DNA of 64,000 bases from COE1 sp036310845 (GTDB lineage: Bacteria > Bacillota > Clostridia > Lachnospirales > Lachnospiraceae): positions 3,096-67,095 of the forward strand of contig JAXJRB010000203.1 in NCBI GenBank assembly GCA_036310845.1, in the 5' to 3' direction. The position numbers were made by a program, and so were the translations under genes. Below the pieces are notes generated by a model that worked only from the letters and a program-made list of their open reading frames with translations, was not told where the DNA came from and ran no database searches. This document shows positions 34,754 through 42,897 of this stretch, piece after piece (position 1 is the first letter of the stretch; each line of letters begins with the position of its first letter).

Positions 34754-35677
34754 TTACCCCTCATTTTGTTTCTTATAAATTACTGTTTCACCAAACTTTA
34801 CGACAGCTTCATAGCCTTTTTCCTTCAAAAATTGATATGGTTCACTTTGCACAACTTCCGCTAAAGACATATATAATTGCTCTACCAAAATAACCTTTAT
34901 ATCTACAGAAAAATCTATTCCTCGCAATACATTCATTTCATGACCTTCCACATCAATATCAAGAAAATCAACTTCTCTTACATTATTTTCTCTCAAAACA
35001 TCTTCCAATCTTCTAACTGGAACTTTTTCTTCTTTAACAATCCTATCTGTTAAATTGTCTTGCATTAGTAATTCATAATCGAACGTATTATATGCTCCAT
35101 CGTCCAACATATAATATGTCATTTCACCTACAACATCCGATATTCCGCAGTTAACGTTCTTATCCTCTGGTCGCAGTATCTTAAAGTACTCCATATTGTC
35201 CATATTAGGTTCTATGTTAATTCCACGCCAGCCCTTTCTATATGCCCATAATGTATTACTTACACGCATTGGATGAAATGCTCCTACGTCAACATAAACT
35301 CCATTTTCTTTACCAGCAAATATATTTTTCAAATAGATTTCTTCGCCATTTCCCGAATGTATACTCTGTTGGTACATTTCTTCTATTTCTACTGCTCGTT
35401 TTAAATCAATATCCCAATATCTTATCTTTTCAGTTTTCACACCCATCTTGATGCATTCCTTGTATACATCAAACCAATAGATATACGTCATAATAAATAC
35501 ATAATCTATTTGTTCGATATCTTCTGCGATTTTTTCAGGACGATATACCGTATATTCTAATACTTTTCCCAATTGTCTTTTATCCACAATATACTTAATA
35601 TCATAAAGTTCCTCTACTTGAAGTAATCCCGCAAGCGCTTGTTTCCCCGCACCCCAACATATTATTCTATTTTTCAC
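34754..35677 (-). CDS. Rossmann-like module fused to FkbM methyltransferase
   Basis: Residues 1-95 are the recurring module (RIICWGAGKQALAGLLQVEE, YIVDKRQLGKVLEYTV, DYVFIMTYIYW). Residues ~120-300 are an FkbM methyltransferase: NGVYVDVGAFHPMRVSNTLW, GINIEPNMDNMEYFKIL, VDFLDIDVEGHEMNVLRGID and VILVEQLY. It is the third FkbM domain of the operon, after those at 23639 and 29666, and the three are clearly divergent from one another. The gene ends 2 bases before the AsnB-type start. Confidence 0.88.
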   Translation of the reverse strand: MKNRIICWGAGKQALAGLLQVEELYDIKYIVDKRQLGKVLEYTVYRPEKIAEDIEQIDYVFIMTYIYWFDVYKECIKMGVKTEKIRYWDIDLKRAVEIEEMYQQSIHSGNGEEIYLKNIFAGKENGVYVDVGAFHPMRVSNTLWAYRKGWRGINIEPNMDNMEYFKILRPEDKNVNCGISDVVGEMTYYMLDDGAYNTFDYELLMQDNLTDRIVKEEKVPVRRLEDVLRENNVREVDFLDIDVEGHEMNVLRGIDFSVDIKVILVEQLYMSLAEVVQSEPYQFLKEKGYEAVVKFGETVIYKKQNEG

Positions 35678-35689
35678 ACATTTTCTCCT

Positions 35690-36826
35690 TTACACCAGCC
35701 AATCTTTAATAGACAGCTTTCCTTCTTGTAAACTTGCATTTTCCCATTTCTTCATACTCGACATATCACAATATCTGCAAATTTTCATAGGTTTTTTTAA
35801 CCCTTTATTCAAATCTTCAAAAGAAGACATTTCATCATATATATCTACCGATTTTTCCGTAGGTAATGTTGTTTGAAAATACTCATTAAAAATATCAACG
35901 AACATCATAGGAGCACATGGCGTTATTTTTCCATTTCTCATGCAGGTACAATCATGTGTACAATTCTTTCTTTTAATCCTATAGTCCTCCGTGCTCTCTA
36001 AATTAAAGCTTGATGAAAACTCACATATCGGACCGCCTTCCATGTCAATGCCGCATCTTACACCTTTACTCTCCAAATCTGCTATCATTTCGTCTATATA
36101 ATCCCAATTAACTTTATATGGTGAGATTATTAATGCAATATCCCATTCTTTCAAAAAAGCAATATCATCTTCGGTTAGTCTTCTTACCAACAAACCATTG
36201 GTAAAAATAGTTATATATGAATATTTCCATATTTTTCTTGTTTCTTTTGCGTATTCTTTCCAATTAGGGTTTAATAACGGTTCACCACCCAAGAGAGCAA
36301 TCCAATCAATATCATCCACAACTTCATGGATACGTTTCAAATCGGAACTTATAGATTTCAAATCAGGAAATTGCTTATCTTTTACTAATGGTGAAAAATG
36401 GTTACAGCCTTTACAATTAAGATTACAATGGTCTGCAATGTGGTATTGAAGAATATGCAATCTTTTTAACTGTCCAAACATATATGTTCCTTTTTCAATC
36501 TCTTCCACTGTAATTTTCTTTTCTTCCAGTGTTCTCACGCTTGGAATGCATATATCTTCTTCTTTAATTCCCATTTTTTTCATTTCTTTCACTATCTCTT
36601 CAATAGTCGGAAGCATAAAATACGAATTAATAAAAATTTTTTCTATTTCTCCTTTTTCATATAGACTGTACGCTTTCATCGGAGAAATGTATTCTAATCC
36701 ATTTTGGCTCTTCCCCCATAATGATTTATTTTTATCAATCGCATATCTAACATGTATATCATTATTCTCTCTCAACCGCTTCACTAATTCTTCACGTTTT
36801 CCATATCCTCTAATTGCTGCTTCCAT
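35690..36826 (-). CDS. divergent Rossmann-like module fused to radical SAM enzyme
   Basis: Residues 1-105 look like a degenerate copy of the recurring module (IRGYGKREELVKRLRE, YAIDKNKSLWGK, KIFINSYFML). From ~130 it is a radical SAM protein with the CNLNCKGC cluster motif (CxxxCxxC), ALLGGEPLLNP and TIFTNGLL. A Cys-rich C-terminal region follows (NCTHDCTCMRNGKITPCAPM, later CRYCDM) that could hold an auxiliary iron-sulfur cluster, as in SPASM/twitch proteins. Radical SAM enzymes in glycan loci can remodel sugar carbons or dehydrate/epimerise. The reaction is unknown here. ATG 36826 has AAAAGGGGAAG. Confidence 0.85.
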   Translation of the reverse strand: MEAAIRGYGKREELVKRLRENNDIHVRYAIDKNKSLWGKSQNGLEYISPMKAYSLYEKGEIEKIFINSYFMLPTIEEIVKEMKKMGIKEEDICIPSVRTLEEKKITVEEIEKGTYMFGQLKRLHILQYHIADHCNLNCKGCNHFSPLVKDKQFPDLKSISSDLKRIHEVVDDIDWIALLGGEPLLNPNWKEYAKETRKIWKYSYITIFTNGLLVRRLTEDDIAFLKEWDIALIISPYKVNWDYIDEMIADLESKGVRCGIDMEGGPICEFSSSFNLESTEDYRIKRKNCTHDCTCMRNGKITPCAPMMFVDIFNEYFQTTLPTEKSVDIYDEMSSFEDLNKGLKKPMKICRYCDMSSMKKWENASLQEGKLSIKDWLV

Positions 36827-36839
36827 TTTCTTCCCCTTT

Positions 36840-38072
36840 TTATATTTTCATAAAATTCTCTTTCTTGTAAAATAAAGAAGTCGTACCATTATGTCCTGCC
36901 CAACCATATATAAGCCCAGTCAACTTCAAGTGATAAAAACCCTGCTTCTCTAAAAATCGAACCGCTTCCTTATACTCTTCAACGTCTGTATTATCCACTA
37001 TAATTATGCCGTTTTCCTTTATTCGCTCTACCGCAGCCTCTGCACACAAGTCCCTATCATACAGACCATCTATCAGTATAATATCGAACAATGTCTCTTC
37101 CTCTAAAATCGCTTTACTGAATCCTAGGGGATTATCATTGTAATTGATATATTTTATGACCGCATTATCTCCTACTCTTTCTCGAACCGCATCGCACCAT
37201 GCTTCATCTAATTCAACTGATGTAACACTCTTTACTTTCTGTGACCAGAATAGTGTTGAATTACCTGCTCCCCATTCAAACACCCTATGTTCTTTCGTAA
37301 CTTTTTCCTTCAACATTTCTATGACAGACATTGCCAGCCAAGGATTTACTTCTCCATTTTCGTCAACAAAGAAATCTTTCTTATCCTGTGGTAGTCCCCA
37401 CTCTGCCAAAAGTCCTGTTTTTACCAATTCACTGTCCTTAGCAGAAATCCCTGTTATAATGCGATTGGATAATTCGTATATATCTAATTTATTTTTGATA
37501 ATATGCTCTAACCATAAAATGCTCCCCTTAGAATTCGCTTTTACAGGATAACACATACTATGTAATGGAATTTCCGGAATGTATTTCACTAAATCTGCAC
37601 ATGCCTCAAGTTCATCAAAATACCGAACAGACCTACACACGCCCTCTTCGCGTTCCATCAGAGTCCTAATCCTTACAATATCAGGTACACATCCATTCAA
37701 TCCACTATAATAAAAGTAATCATAATCTCCACACTGCATTTCCCTTATGATATATTTTGAAGTTTTTACATCCAATAAACACATATCTCCTGATACACGT
37801 ATCAAATAATCCGCTTCCACCGAACGAATCGTATCCACCATTCTCTTCGTAACATTTTCCTCATTTGATAGTTGCACCATCACATCATTTTTCTCAAGCA
37901 ATTTGATTAAGTCTTTATTTTCATCACAATTATAGATACCCGCTACTACATTATACGGTTCCAACTCATGCACTTTGTCTAACGTACGCTGTAAAGCTAC
38001 TTCCCCATCAATTTCATGTAACATATACGGATTGTATCGCATATCACACTGCAAATAAATTATGTTATTCAT
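36840..38072 (-). CDS. cytidylyltransferase-like domain fused to SAM methyltransferase-like domain
   Basis: The N-terminal ~220 residues resemble SpsF-type nucleotidyltransferase-like proteins (NIIYLQCDMRYNPYMLHEID, VALQRTLDKV, ADYLIRVSGDMCLLDV). The usual N-terminal nucleotide-binding loop (G-S-x-R-x-P-K) is absent, so activity is doubtful. Residues ~255-400 form a class I methyltransferase-like domain: RVFEWGAGNSTLFWSQ, SVTSVELDEAWCDAV, FDIILIDGLYDRDL and GIIIVDNTDVEEY. It overlaps the TagF-like stop codon by 8 bases at its start (ATGA-type coupling). No recurring Rossmann module is visible. The pairing of domains is unusual. Confidence 0.68.
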   Translation of the reverse strand: MNNIIYLQCDMRYNPYMLHEIDGEVALQRTLDKVHELEPYNVVAGIYNCDENKDLIKLLEKNDVMVQLSNEENVTKRMVDTIRSVEADYLIRVSGDMCLLDVKTSKYIIREMQCGDYDYFYYSGLNGCVPDIVRIRTLMEREEGVCRSVRYFDELEACADLVKYIPEIPLHSMCYPVKANSKGSILWLEHIIKNKLDIYELSNRIITGISAKDSELVKTGLLAEWGLPQDKKDFFVDENGEVNPWLAMSVIEMLKEKVTKEHRVFEWGAGNSTLFWSQKVKSVTSVELDEAWCDAVRERVGDNAVIKYINYNDNPLGFSKAILEEETLFDIILIDGLYDRDLCAEAAVERIKENGIIIVDNTDVEEYKEAVRFLEKQGFYHLKLTGLIYGWAGHNGTTSLFYKKENFMKI

Positions 38073-40518
38073 TTGTTACCCTTTCATCATTCAAGATATC
38101 TTTCAAATCCCTAAAATTGTTCTCCTGTATTACACCTTCTGTAATGCCCACCTTACATTCTGTAAGCAAATCTTTACTTATCGCAAAAACATCTTCTTCT
38201 ATCTTTTCCCCTTCTATATCTATAATTACACTTTCCTTTAAAACACCATAGTTTTCATTACAAATCTCAGTATAAATATGGTTATCATCCCACTTTTTCG
38301 CAAACCAGCACATTACATTTTGTGGAAAACACTTCACTTTTTTTAACTTATGCTCCACCAAATCCATTTTTAGCAACATATTAGCATTCCATGGCATAAA
38401 GAAAATTTCATTCCCTAACGCAATGCTTATTGTAAATAAAAAGGTATCTTTTTCATTTCGTAATGCAAAGTCTTCTGGGAATGCCGCAAATATTTCTTCC
38501 TCCTTGTTTTCCTTATTCCAGCGAATGATTTGTTTCTGATTTCCTGATAACCAAAAATCGTTCCCATAAAACAATATTGTATTGTATCTGTTATTACGTT
38601 TCTGAAGTTCATGTAGTATAAATCGTTCCTGTTCCATATCAAACTCTAAAACAGCGTCTCCCATAGCCGCCGGATAAAATACCGCATTTCCTACAACACA
38701 TGGCTTATCTCCAAAAACCATAGCCCCCAATCCACTATTTTTATCTGCAAACGAATTGACAATAGCATGAACTACTTGTGTTTCCATGTCTAATTTATAG
38801 GAATCACCATCACCAAAAAGATACATACATTTCTTTTCTTTATAAATAACTGCCTGCTTTAAAAGTGCCTTTTTTCCTATATTTATCTTCTTCTCTAATC
38901 CATTATTCAAATCATAAATCAATATCTGTTCTGACAAATAGGGCAATATATAGAATTTATTATCATTTTGAATCATTCCCAAAATTCCACACATATCATC
39001 TGCTTTTCCATCTAATAACTTAGATATATACTTTGTTTCCTTTGTCTTTTTATGATAGACAAACAAGCCATTTATATTCGCACCTGGGAACCATATTTCA
39101 TCTCCCACATCACACCATGTATATTTTCGAAACATTTTATTAGCAGCCCTGTTGCCTATCCATTCAGCATTCTGTATCATAACAACTTTCCCTGTCTTCA
39201 GATACACTTGCACCACACTACTTACATCCCCATAATACGCATCACTCAGTACCACAGCCCTATCCATATCACTGGAATCATCATATATTCCCCAGCCTTC
39301 CTGTCGGTATTGATTCACCAATTTCTCATACTCCATCCATAGCTGCGGTCTCATAGAAGATACTGTAGATTTAATCAACGGATGCGGCCTCCATAGCAAC
39401 GCCACCTCATCCTTGTTCTTCTTGAAAATATCGAATACCCATTTCATCTTCTCTTGCATCTTCTCGTTATGCTCTAACAACGCTGCAATACTTGTATTAT
39501 AGAAAATTATCTTCTTCCAACTTCCATCCGGCTTTTCAATAATCTTCAACCATTCTTCCGGTATTTCCAAATCCTCTTTTTTCGTATTCAGCACCTTATC
39601 AAACTTCGGCGATCCCAGTCCCAAGAACTTCTCTTCCAGTTTCTTTCTATCTAAATGATACCCACCTAATCCATGTGTCTTTGCCGCTTTCAGATATTCA
39701 TTGACATAGATTTGTTTCATTTTCTCAGATTGTACAATGACCTTATCCGCATTTACCACTCCCGGTAAGAAGCAAAAATGCTTCATGCCATCGATACTTG
39801 CCTGATCTGTTGGTTCAATCTCATCCAACACAAAATAAGGAATATACACCAACTTTTCCGTATACTTTTTCAAATTCGCACTGAAATATCTTGGATGCAC
39901 ACAGGTTACGAGATTCCAGTCATCATACGGATTATGAATATAGGCTATATCTGGCTTTCTTTCCTCAAAGTTATAGGTCTGCCAGTCAATCACTTCGATA
40001 TTCTTTGGATATTCTCCGCCTTCATAATGCATCTGCCCTAAGCTTCTGTCAGGATTTCTATCATAATATGGAATTGGCACACAATATGCATCACAGTCTG
40101 GATCTTCTTTAGCAGCTAAATATACACTTTCCAGCGCATCCCACATAGATGCTTTGTATGGAAAAAAAGCAATTTCCTTCCGAACAGGTACATCATTTTT
40201 TACGCTGTTCTCTATGCGGAGCAATTGCTTCTTAAGATTTTTATAAGCTTTATTAGCATTGGCATCATTGCCATTCAATTCTTCATAAATAGAGAAAAGG
40301 ACATCACAGTAATTTTCTACATAAGAAACAGTAACAAACCTTTCTCCTTCTATCTTTTCTATTAATGTTCCTATACTAATGGCACACTCCTGACACTGGC
40401 TAAGAATATCCTGTGCAAGAACGTAGTTTTTTCTATCTATATAGTTTTTTACCTCATCATGTGCCTGATGCAAGGTCTGTATCATTTCCAATACTTCCTG
40501 TTTTTGTACCTTTCTCAT
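38065..40518 (-). CDS. TagF-like (CDP-glycerol/ribitol phosphotransferase-like) protein with C-terminal propeller-like region
   Basis: The 817-residue protein has a helical N-terminal region (1-100) and a GT-B fold of the CDP-glycerol phosphotransferase type (about 105-455). Key points there are IAFFPYKASMWDALESVY, YIPYFVLDEIEPTDQ, KIIFYNTSIAALLEHNEKM, LLWRPHPL and the donor-site SDAYYGDVSSVVQVYLKTGK. From ~470 to ~790 repeated units of about 45 residues alternate aromatic and hydrophobic strands (IWFPGANINGLFVYHKK, KMYLFGDGDSYKLD-like, DFWLSGNQKQIIRWNKEN, EIFFMPWNANMLLKMDL), suggesting a beta-propeller. It is the first gene of the 16-gene operon. Two cytidylyltransferase-like genes at 42049 and 42898 could supply its CDP-alditol, which is inference. 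ATG has GGGGAAAG. Confidence 0.72.
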   Translation of the reverse strand: MRKVQKQEVLEMIQTLHQAHDEVKNYIDRKNYVLAQDILSQCQECAISIGTLIEKIEGERFVTVSYVENYCDVLFSIYEELNGNDANANKAYKNLKKQLLRIENSVKNDVPVRKEIAFFPYKASMWDALESVYLAAKEDPDCDAYCVPIPYYDRNPDRSLGQMHYEGGEYPKNIEVIDWQTYNFEERKPDIAYIHNPYDDWNLVTCVHPRYFSANLKKYTEKLVYIPYFVLDEIEPTDQASIDGMKHFCFLPGVVNADKVIVQSEKMKQIYVNEYLKAAKTHGLGGYHLDRKKLEEKFLGLGSPKFDKVLNTKKEDLEIPEEWLKIIEKPDGSWKKIIFYNTSIAALLEHNEKMQEKMKWVFDIFKKNKDEVALLWRPHPLIKSTVSSMRPQLWMEYEKLVNQYRQEGWGIYDDSSDMDRAVVLSDAYYGDVSSVVQVYLKTGKVVMIQNAEWIGNRAANKMFRKYTWCDVGDEIWFPGANINGLFVYHKKTKETKYISKLLDGKADDMCGILGMIQNDNKFYILPYLSEQILIYDLNNGLEKKINIGKKALLKQAVIYKEKKCMYLFGDGDSYKLDMETQVVHAIVNSFADKNSGLGAMVFGDKPCVVGNAVFYPAAMGDAVLEFDMEQERFILHELQKRNNRYNTILFYGNDFWLSGNQKQIIRWNKENKEEEIFAAFPEDFALRNEKDTFLFTISIALGNEIFFMPWNANMLLKMDLVEHKLKKVKCFPQNVMCWFAKKWDDNHIYTEICNENYGVLKESVIIDIEGEKIEEDVFAISKDLLTECKVGITEGVIQENNFRDLKDILNDERVTNE

Positions 40519-40829
40519 TTCTTTCCCCTCAAATCATCAATGGACTAAAAAAGTGACCCACATTCAGGTCACTTCCATTCATATATCTGGTTCTATTGCA
40601 TCACTACAAAAAATCCTATAGCAAAAATACGCTGCCTTTACAGCTGCTGCAATTCATATAAAGTCTTCTGTCCTTCTCTGCTGCCGAGGTATTAGAATAT
40701 ACCTTTTACACTACACAAAACACATAACAGCAAATCCCTTCATACTCCCCAGTATATTGGATGGCCTCATGCCATCCGGAACCTTCCCTGTATGCTTGCC
40801 AGATTATATTATGCAAGCATTTTATGTTT
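40519..40829 (-). promoter_or_regulatory. structured 5' leader of the glycan operon with attenuator-like terminator
   Basis: No coding sequence is visible in this stretch. On the minus strand it contains, in transcription order: an 8-bp hairpin ATGCTTGC/GCAAGCAT (40792-40820), a 7-bp hairpin GGATGGC/GCCATCC (40759-40777), a 5-bp hairpin ATACT/AGTAT with a GGGG loop (40742-40755) and a 6-bp hairpin AGGTAT/ATACCT (40687-40704). Last comes a strong terminator AAGTGACC...GGTCACTT with a T tract (40547-40574), 29 bases before the start codon of the first operon gene. A leader with processive-antitermination or attenuation function would fit; no known riboswitch consensus was recognised. Confidence 0.55.
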
Positions 40830-40835
40830 ACATAT

Positions 40836-40864
40836 AGTTTAGCACAGTTTTGCTTGAATTGCTA
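40836..40864 (-). promoter_or_regulatory. candidate promoter of the 16-gene glycan operon
   Basis: On the minus strand TAGCAA (40859-40864) and an extended -10 TGCTAAACT (hexamer TAAACT 40836-40841) are spaced 17 bases. The same arrangement with an unrelated spacer, and with conserved flanks ATTCTATAGCAATT and GTAAACATAA, occurs at 43675-43703 before the cytidylyltransferase gene. Conservation of the boxes but not the spacer supports a promoter. The -35 match to the sigma-A consensus is weak, so an activator or another sigma factor may be involved. Confidence 0.55.
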
Positions 40865-40896
40865 TAGAATTATTAGATTTTCTTCATTTTTTCTGA

Positions 40897-41814
40897 CTAC
40901 TTATTTTCCCATAGTTCCTTCAATATCTTTGCCGTATCATACTCTGGGGCGTACTTTTGGGCGATTTCTACGATATTGCGGATGGTATCCTCATCTTCTT
41001 CAAGGTGGTTAGCAATTTCTTTTATTGAGTATCCTTTTATGAGTTTTTTACAAACTAATTTTACAAGCCCTTGTTGCATTCCCCGTTGCTCACCAATTTC
41101 TATCCCTTTATTCATACCCAGTTCTAAAATGGTCATTCTTGCTTCCTCCCATTCCTCTGATTCTCTTACTTCTGTTACTATTTTATCCAATTCTATAATT
41201 CTTTCATCCTTCACTTGTATGTCAGGATTATCCAACGTTGTATTCTTCATATATTGTAGCAGACTTACAAGTTCTTTGGAACCATTTTTACTAGACATAT
41301 TCAAGAATATCTTCTTTGTTCCATCTCCTAGCTGTAAACCTTGTATTTCTTCACATTGTTCCGTAAAGGTATACATCGTCAAATCCTTCTTGAATATATC
41401 TTCTTGGGTAATAAAAATAATAATAGTCGATGGCAATTGTTTATATTTCGTTTTCTTACCAGCCTTTAATATCGGTGTATCAATCAACCCCTGATAAAAT
41501 CTGGAACGTTTTGGAATATTATCCTGTTCTGCATGGTTCTCCATTTCGATATTCACTTGTCTATCATCATCCGTTCTTCCCCATGCATCTAATCTTATTG
41601 CACGCTTTCCGAATTTATTCAATATAACCTGTTCTACTTTTACCTCTGTTACCTTTACATCCGACTCATCCAGAATAATACTAAGTACATTTTGATATGC
41701 TTTCTTCTCCTTCATTACGGATAAAAACAGTGCAAAATCACTTAGGTTAAACGTATACTCTTCTGGATACATTTCTGTAATGTCCTCGTTATTCCATTGT
41801 ATTTCTGTTGCCAT
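40897..41814 (-). CDS. Rpn-family PD-(D/E)XK nuclease (recombination-promoting nuclease/putative transposase)
   Basis: This 305-residue protein has the Rpn/PDDEXK_2-type architecture: a lead-in (YTFNLSDFALFLSVMKEKKA), the catalytic core RAIRLDAWGRTDDDRQVNIE followed by MEN (D...ExE, where Q is more usual at the last position), then SRFYQGLID. A linker and C-terminal motif follow: KGYSIKEIANHLEEDEDTI and YAPEYDTAKILKELWE. The last ~45 residues match the C terminus of the protein at 60679 closely. Family members promote recombination in E. coli. Role here is unknown. ATG 41814 with GAGGAGG 7 bases upstream is preferred over a TTG six bases earlier. Confidence 0.8.
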   Translation of the reverse strand: MATEIQWNNEDITEMYPEEYTFNLSDFALFLSVMKEKKAYQNVLSIILDESDVKVTEVKVEQVILNKFGKRAIRLDAWGRTDDDRQVNIEMENHAEQDNIPKRSRFYQGLIDTPILKAGKKTKYKQLPSTIIIFITQEDIFKKDLTMYTFTEQCEEIQGLQLGDGTKKIFLNMSSKNGSKELVSLLQYMKNTTLDNPDIQVKDERIIELDKIVTEVRESEEWEEARMTILELGMNKGIEIGEQRGMQQGLVKLVCKKLIKGYSIKEIANHLEEDEDTIRNIVEIAQKYAPEYDTAKILKELWENK

Positions 41815-41855
41815 TAGCAATCCTCCTCAAAATTTGTTTTGTCTTTGGAAATTTC

Positions 41856-41935
41856 CCTGTGAATACAGGAGATTTTCTTGAAATGCATTTCATGAAATGA
41901 TGATTCACTATAACATATTACTAGAACTATGTAAA
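41856..41935 (-). promoter_or_regulatory. promoter, palindrome and hairpin block of the Rpn-family gene (copy 1)
   Basis: Minus strand: -35 TTTACA (41930-41935), 17-base spacer, -10 TATAGT (41907-41912), then perfect palindrome CATTTCATGAAATG (41886-41899), then hairpin CCTGT/ACAGG (41856-41869). The identical arrangement occurs on the plus strand at 60526-60601 before the other Rpn-like gene. The palindrome overlaps the expected transcription start, as a repressor operator would. Confidence 0.7.
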
Positions 41936-42048
41936 ATTGAAATGTAATAATTCGTCTCCAGTTTAAATATTTTTTATTATTTCTGAATTCAATAAAAAAG
42001 TCATGAATTTTATCAAATCTAACTTTAACAAAATCCACGACTTACTTC

Positions 42049-42807
42049 CTATTCATTCCCCGCTGCTTTTCGATATGGTGTCACTTTATTCTTATTACTT
42101 TTTAACCAAGAATCCCTTTTCGTCGAATACATAGCTTTGAACATATCAATATCTTCCAACGTAGTTATCTTAATATTCTTATTACTTCCTAATGCAAAGT
42201 GTAGCTCCATTCCCAAATCAATCATAAGGGTATTGGTATAAACCGCATTGGTTATTCCGCGATTCAAAGCTTCTTTATGTGCCCACAATGCTTTTCCATA
42301 CTGATATGCCTGTGGTGTCTGTACACGCATGATATCCTTGCGGTCAATGCCATTATCACTGCTTTCGCCGTCATCAGTGCGCATAATTGTTTCCTGACAT
42401 CTGACTGCCGATAAACCTGAACCATACTCTTTTGCTTTTTCAATACAATCTGTAATAATCTCTTCCGTAATCATTGGTCTTACTGCATCATGAATTACTA
42501 CAATATCATCCTCTTTACAGATATCCTCCAATGCAAGAAGTGCCATTCTCGCAGATGCCTGTCCATTTTCTCCACCGTCTACTACCCATTTTAGCTTGGT
42601 AATTCCTGCTGCCCCCGCATATCCATTTAATACATCATGCCAACCACTAATACAGGATACTATAATCGCATCAATATCCGGATGATTCTGAAATGCCTCT
42701 AATGTATATATTATAATTGGTTTATCATAAATACTTAAAAACTGCTTTGGTACTGACTGTTCTGTTCTTGTGCCACTTCCCCCTGCTAATATCAGAGCAA
42801 CGTTCAT
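42049..42807 (-). CDS. IspD/TarI-like cytidylyltransferase, copy 1
   Basis: The 252-residue protein has the nucleotidyltransferase fingerprint LILAGGSGTRTEQSVPKQFL, KPIIIYTLEAFQNHPDID, WVVDGGENGQASARMAL, DDIVVIHDAVRPMITEEII and MRVQTPQAYQYGKAL, ending in NIKITTLEDIDMFKAM. These fit the IspD/TarI group, which makes CDP-methylerythritol or CDP-ribitol-type products. Since it sits in a glycan island next to a second copy and near a TagF-like transferase, an alditol-phosphate activator is likelier than isoprenoid synthesis. That is inference. ATG 42807 has GGAGGAAT. It is 90 bases downstream of copy 2, and no reductase (TarJ-like) is adjacent. Confidence 0.85.
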   Translation of the reverse strand: MNVALILAGGSGTRTEQSVPKQFLSIYDKPIIIYTLEAFQNHPDIDAIIVSCISGWHDVLNGYAGAAGITKLKWVVDGGENGQASARMALLALEDICKEDDIVVIHDAVRPMITEEIITDCIEKAKEYGSGLSAVRCQETIMRTDDGESSDNGIDRKDIMRVQTPQAYQYGKALWAHKEALNRGITNAVYTNTLMIDLGMELHFALGSNKNIKITTLEDIDMFKAMYSTKRDSWLKSNKNKVTPYRKAAGNE

Positions 42808-42897
42808 ATAATTCCTCCCTGTTTTCTCTTTACCTTTTCTTTTGCAATTTTCAAATAACTTCTCTTTTATTTTATATCGGCTTTTTTACCAGATTCA

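Noticed and set aside
40519..40829. Glycan-operon leader as a known riboswitch (SAM, cobalamin, c-di-GMP)
   Set aside because: None of the conserved core strings of these classes was recognisable; I report it only as an unassigned structured leader.
40897..41814. Rpn-type genes as parts of a classical insertion sequence
   Set aside because: No terminal inverted repeats with target-site duplications could be found around either gene, and they have dedicated promoters and terminators.
41814..42038. Possible 74-codon minus-strand gene starting MDFVKVRFDKIHDF
   Set aside because: It overlaps the conserved promoter/palindrome/hairpin block of the Rpn-type gene, has no good ribosome binding site and runs straight into that gene's start. 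The block at 60526 is conserved without this frame.
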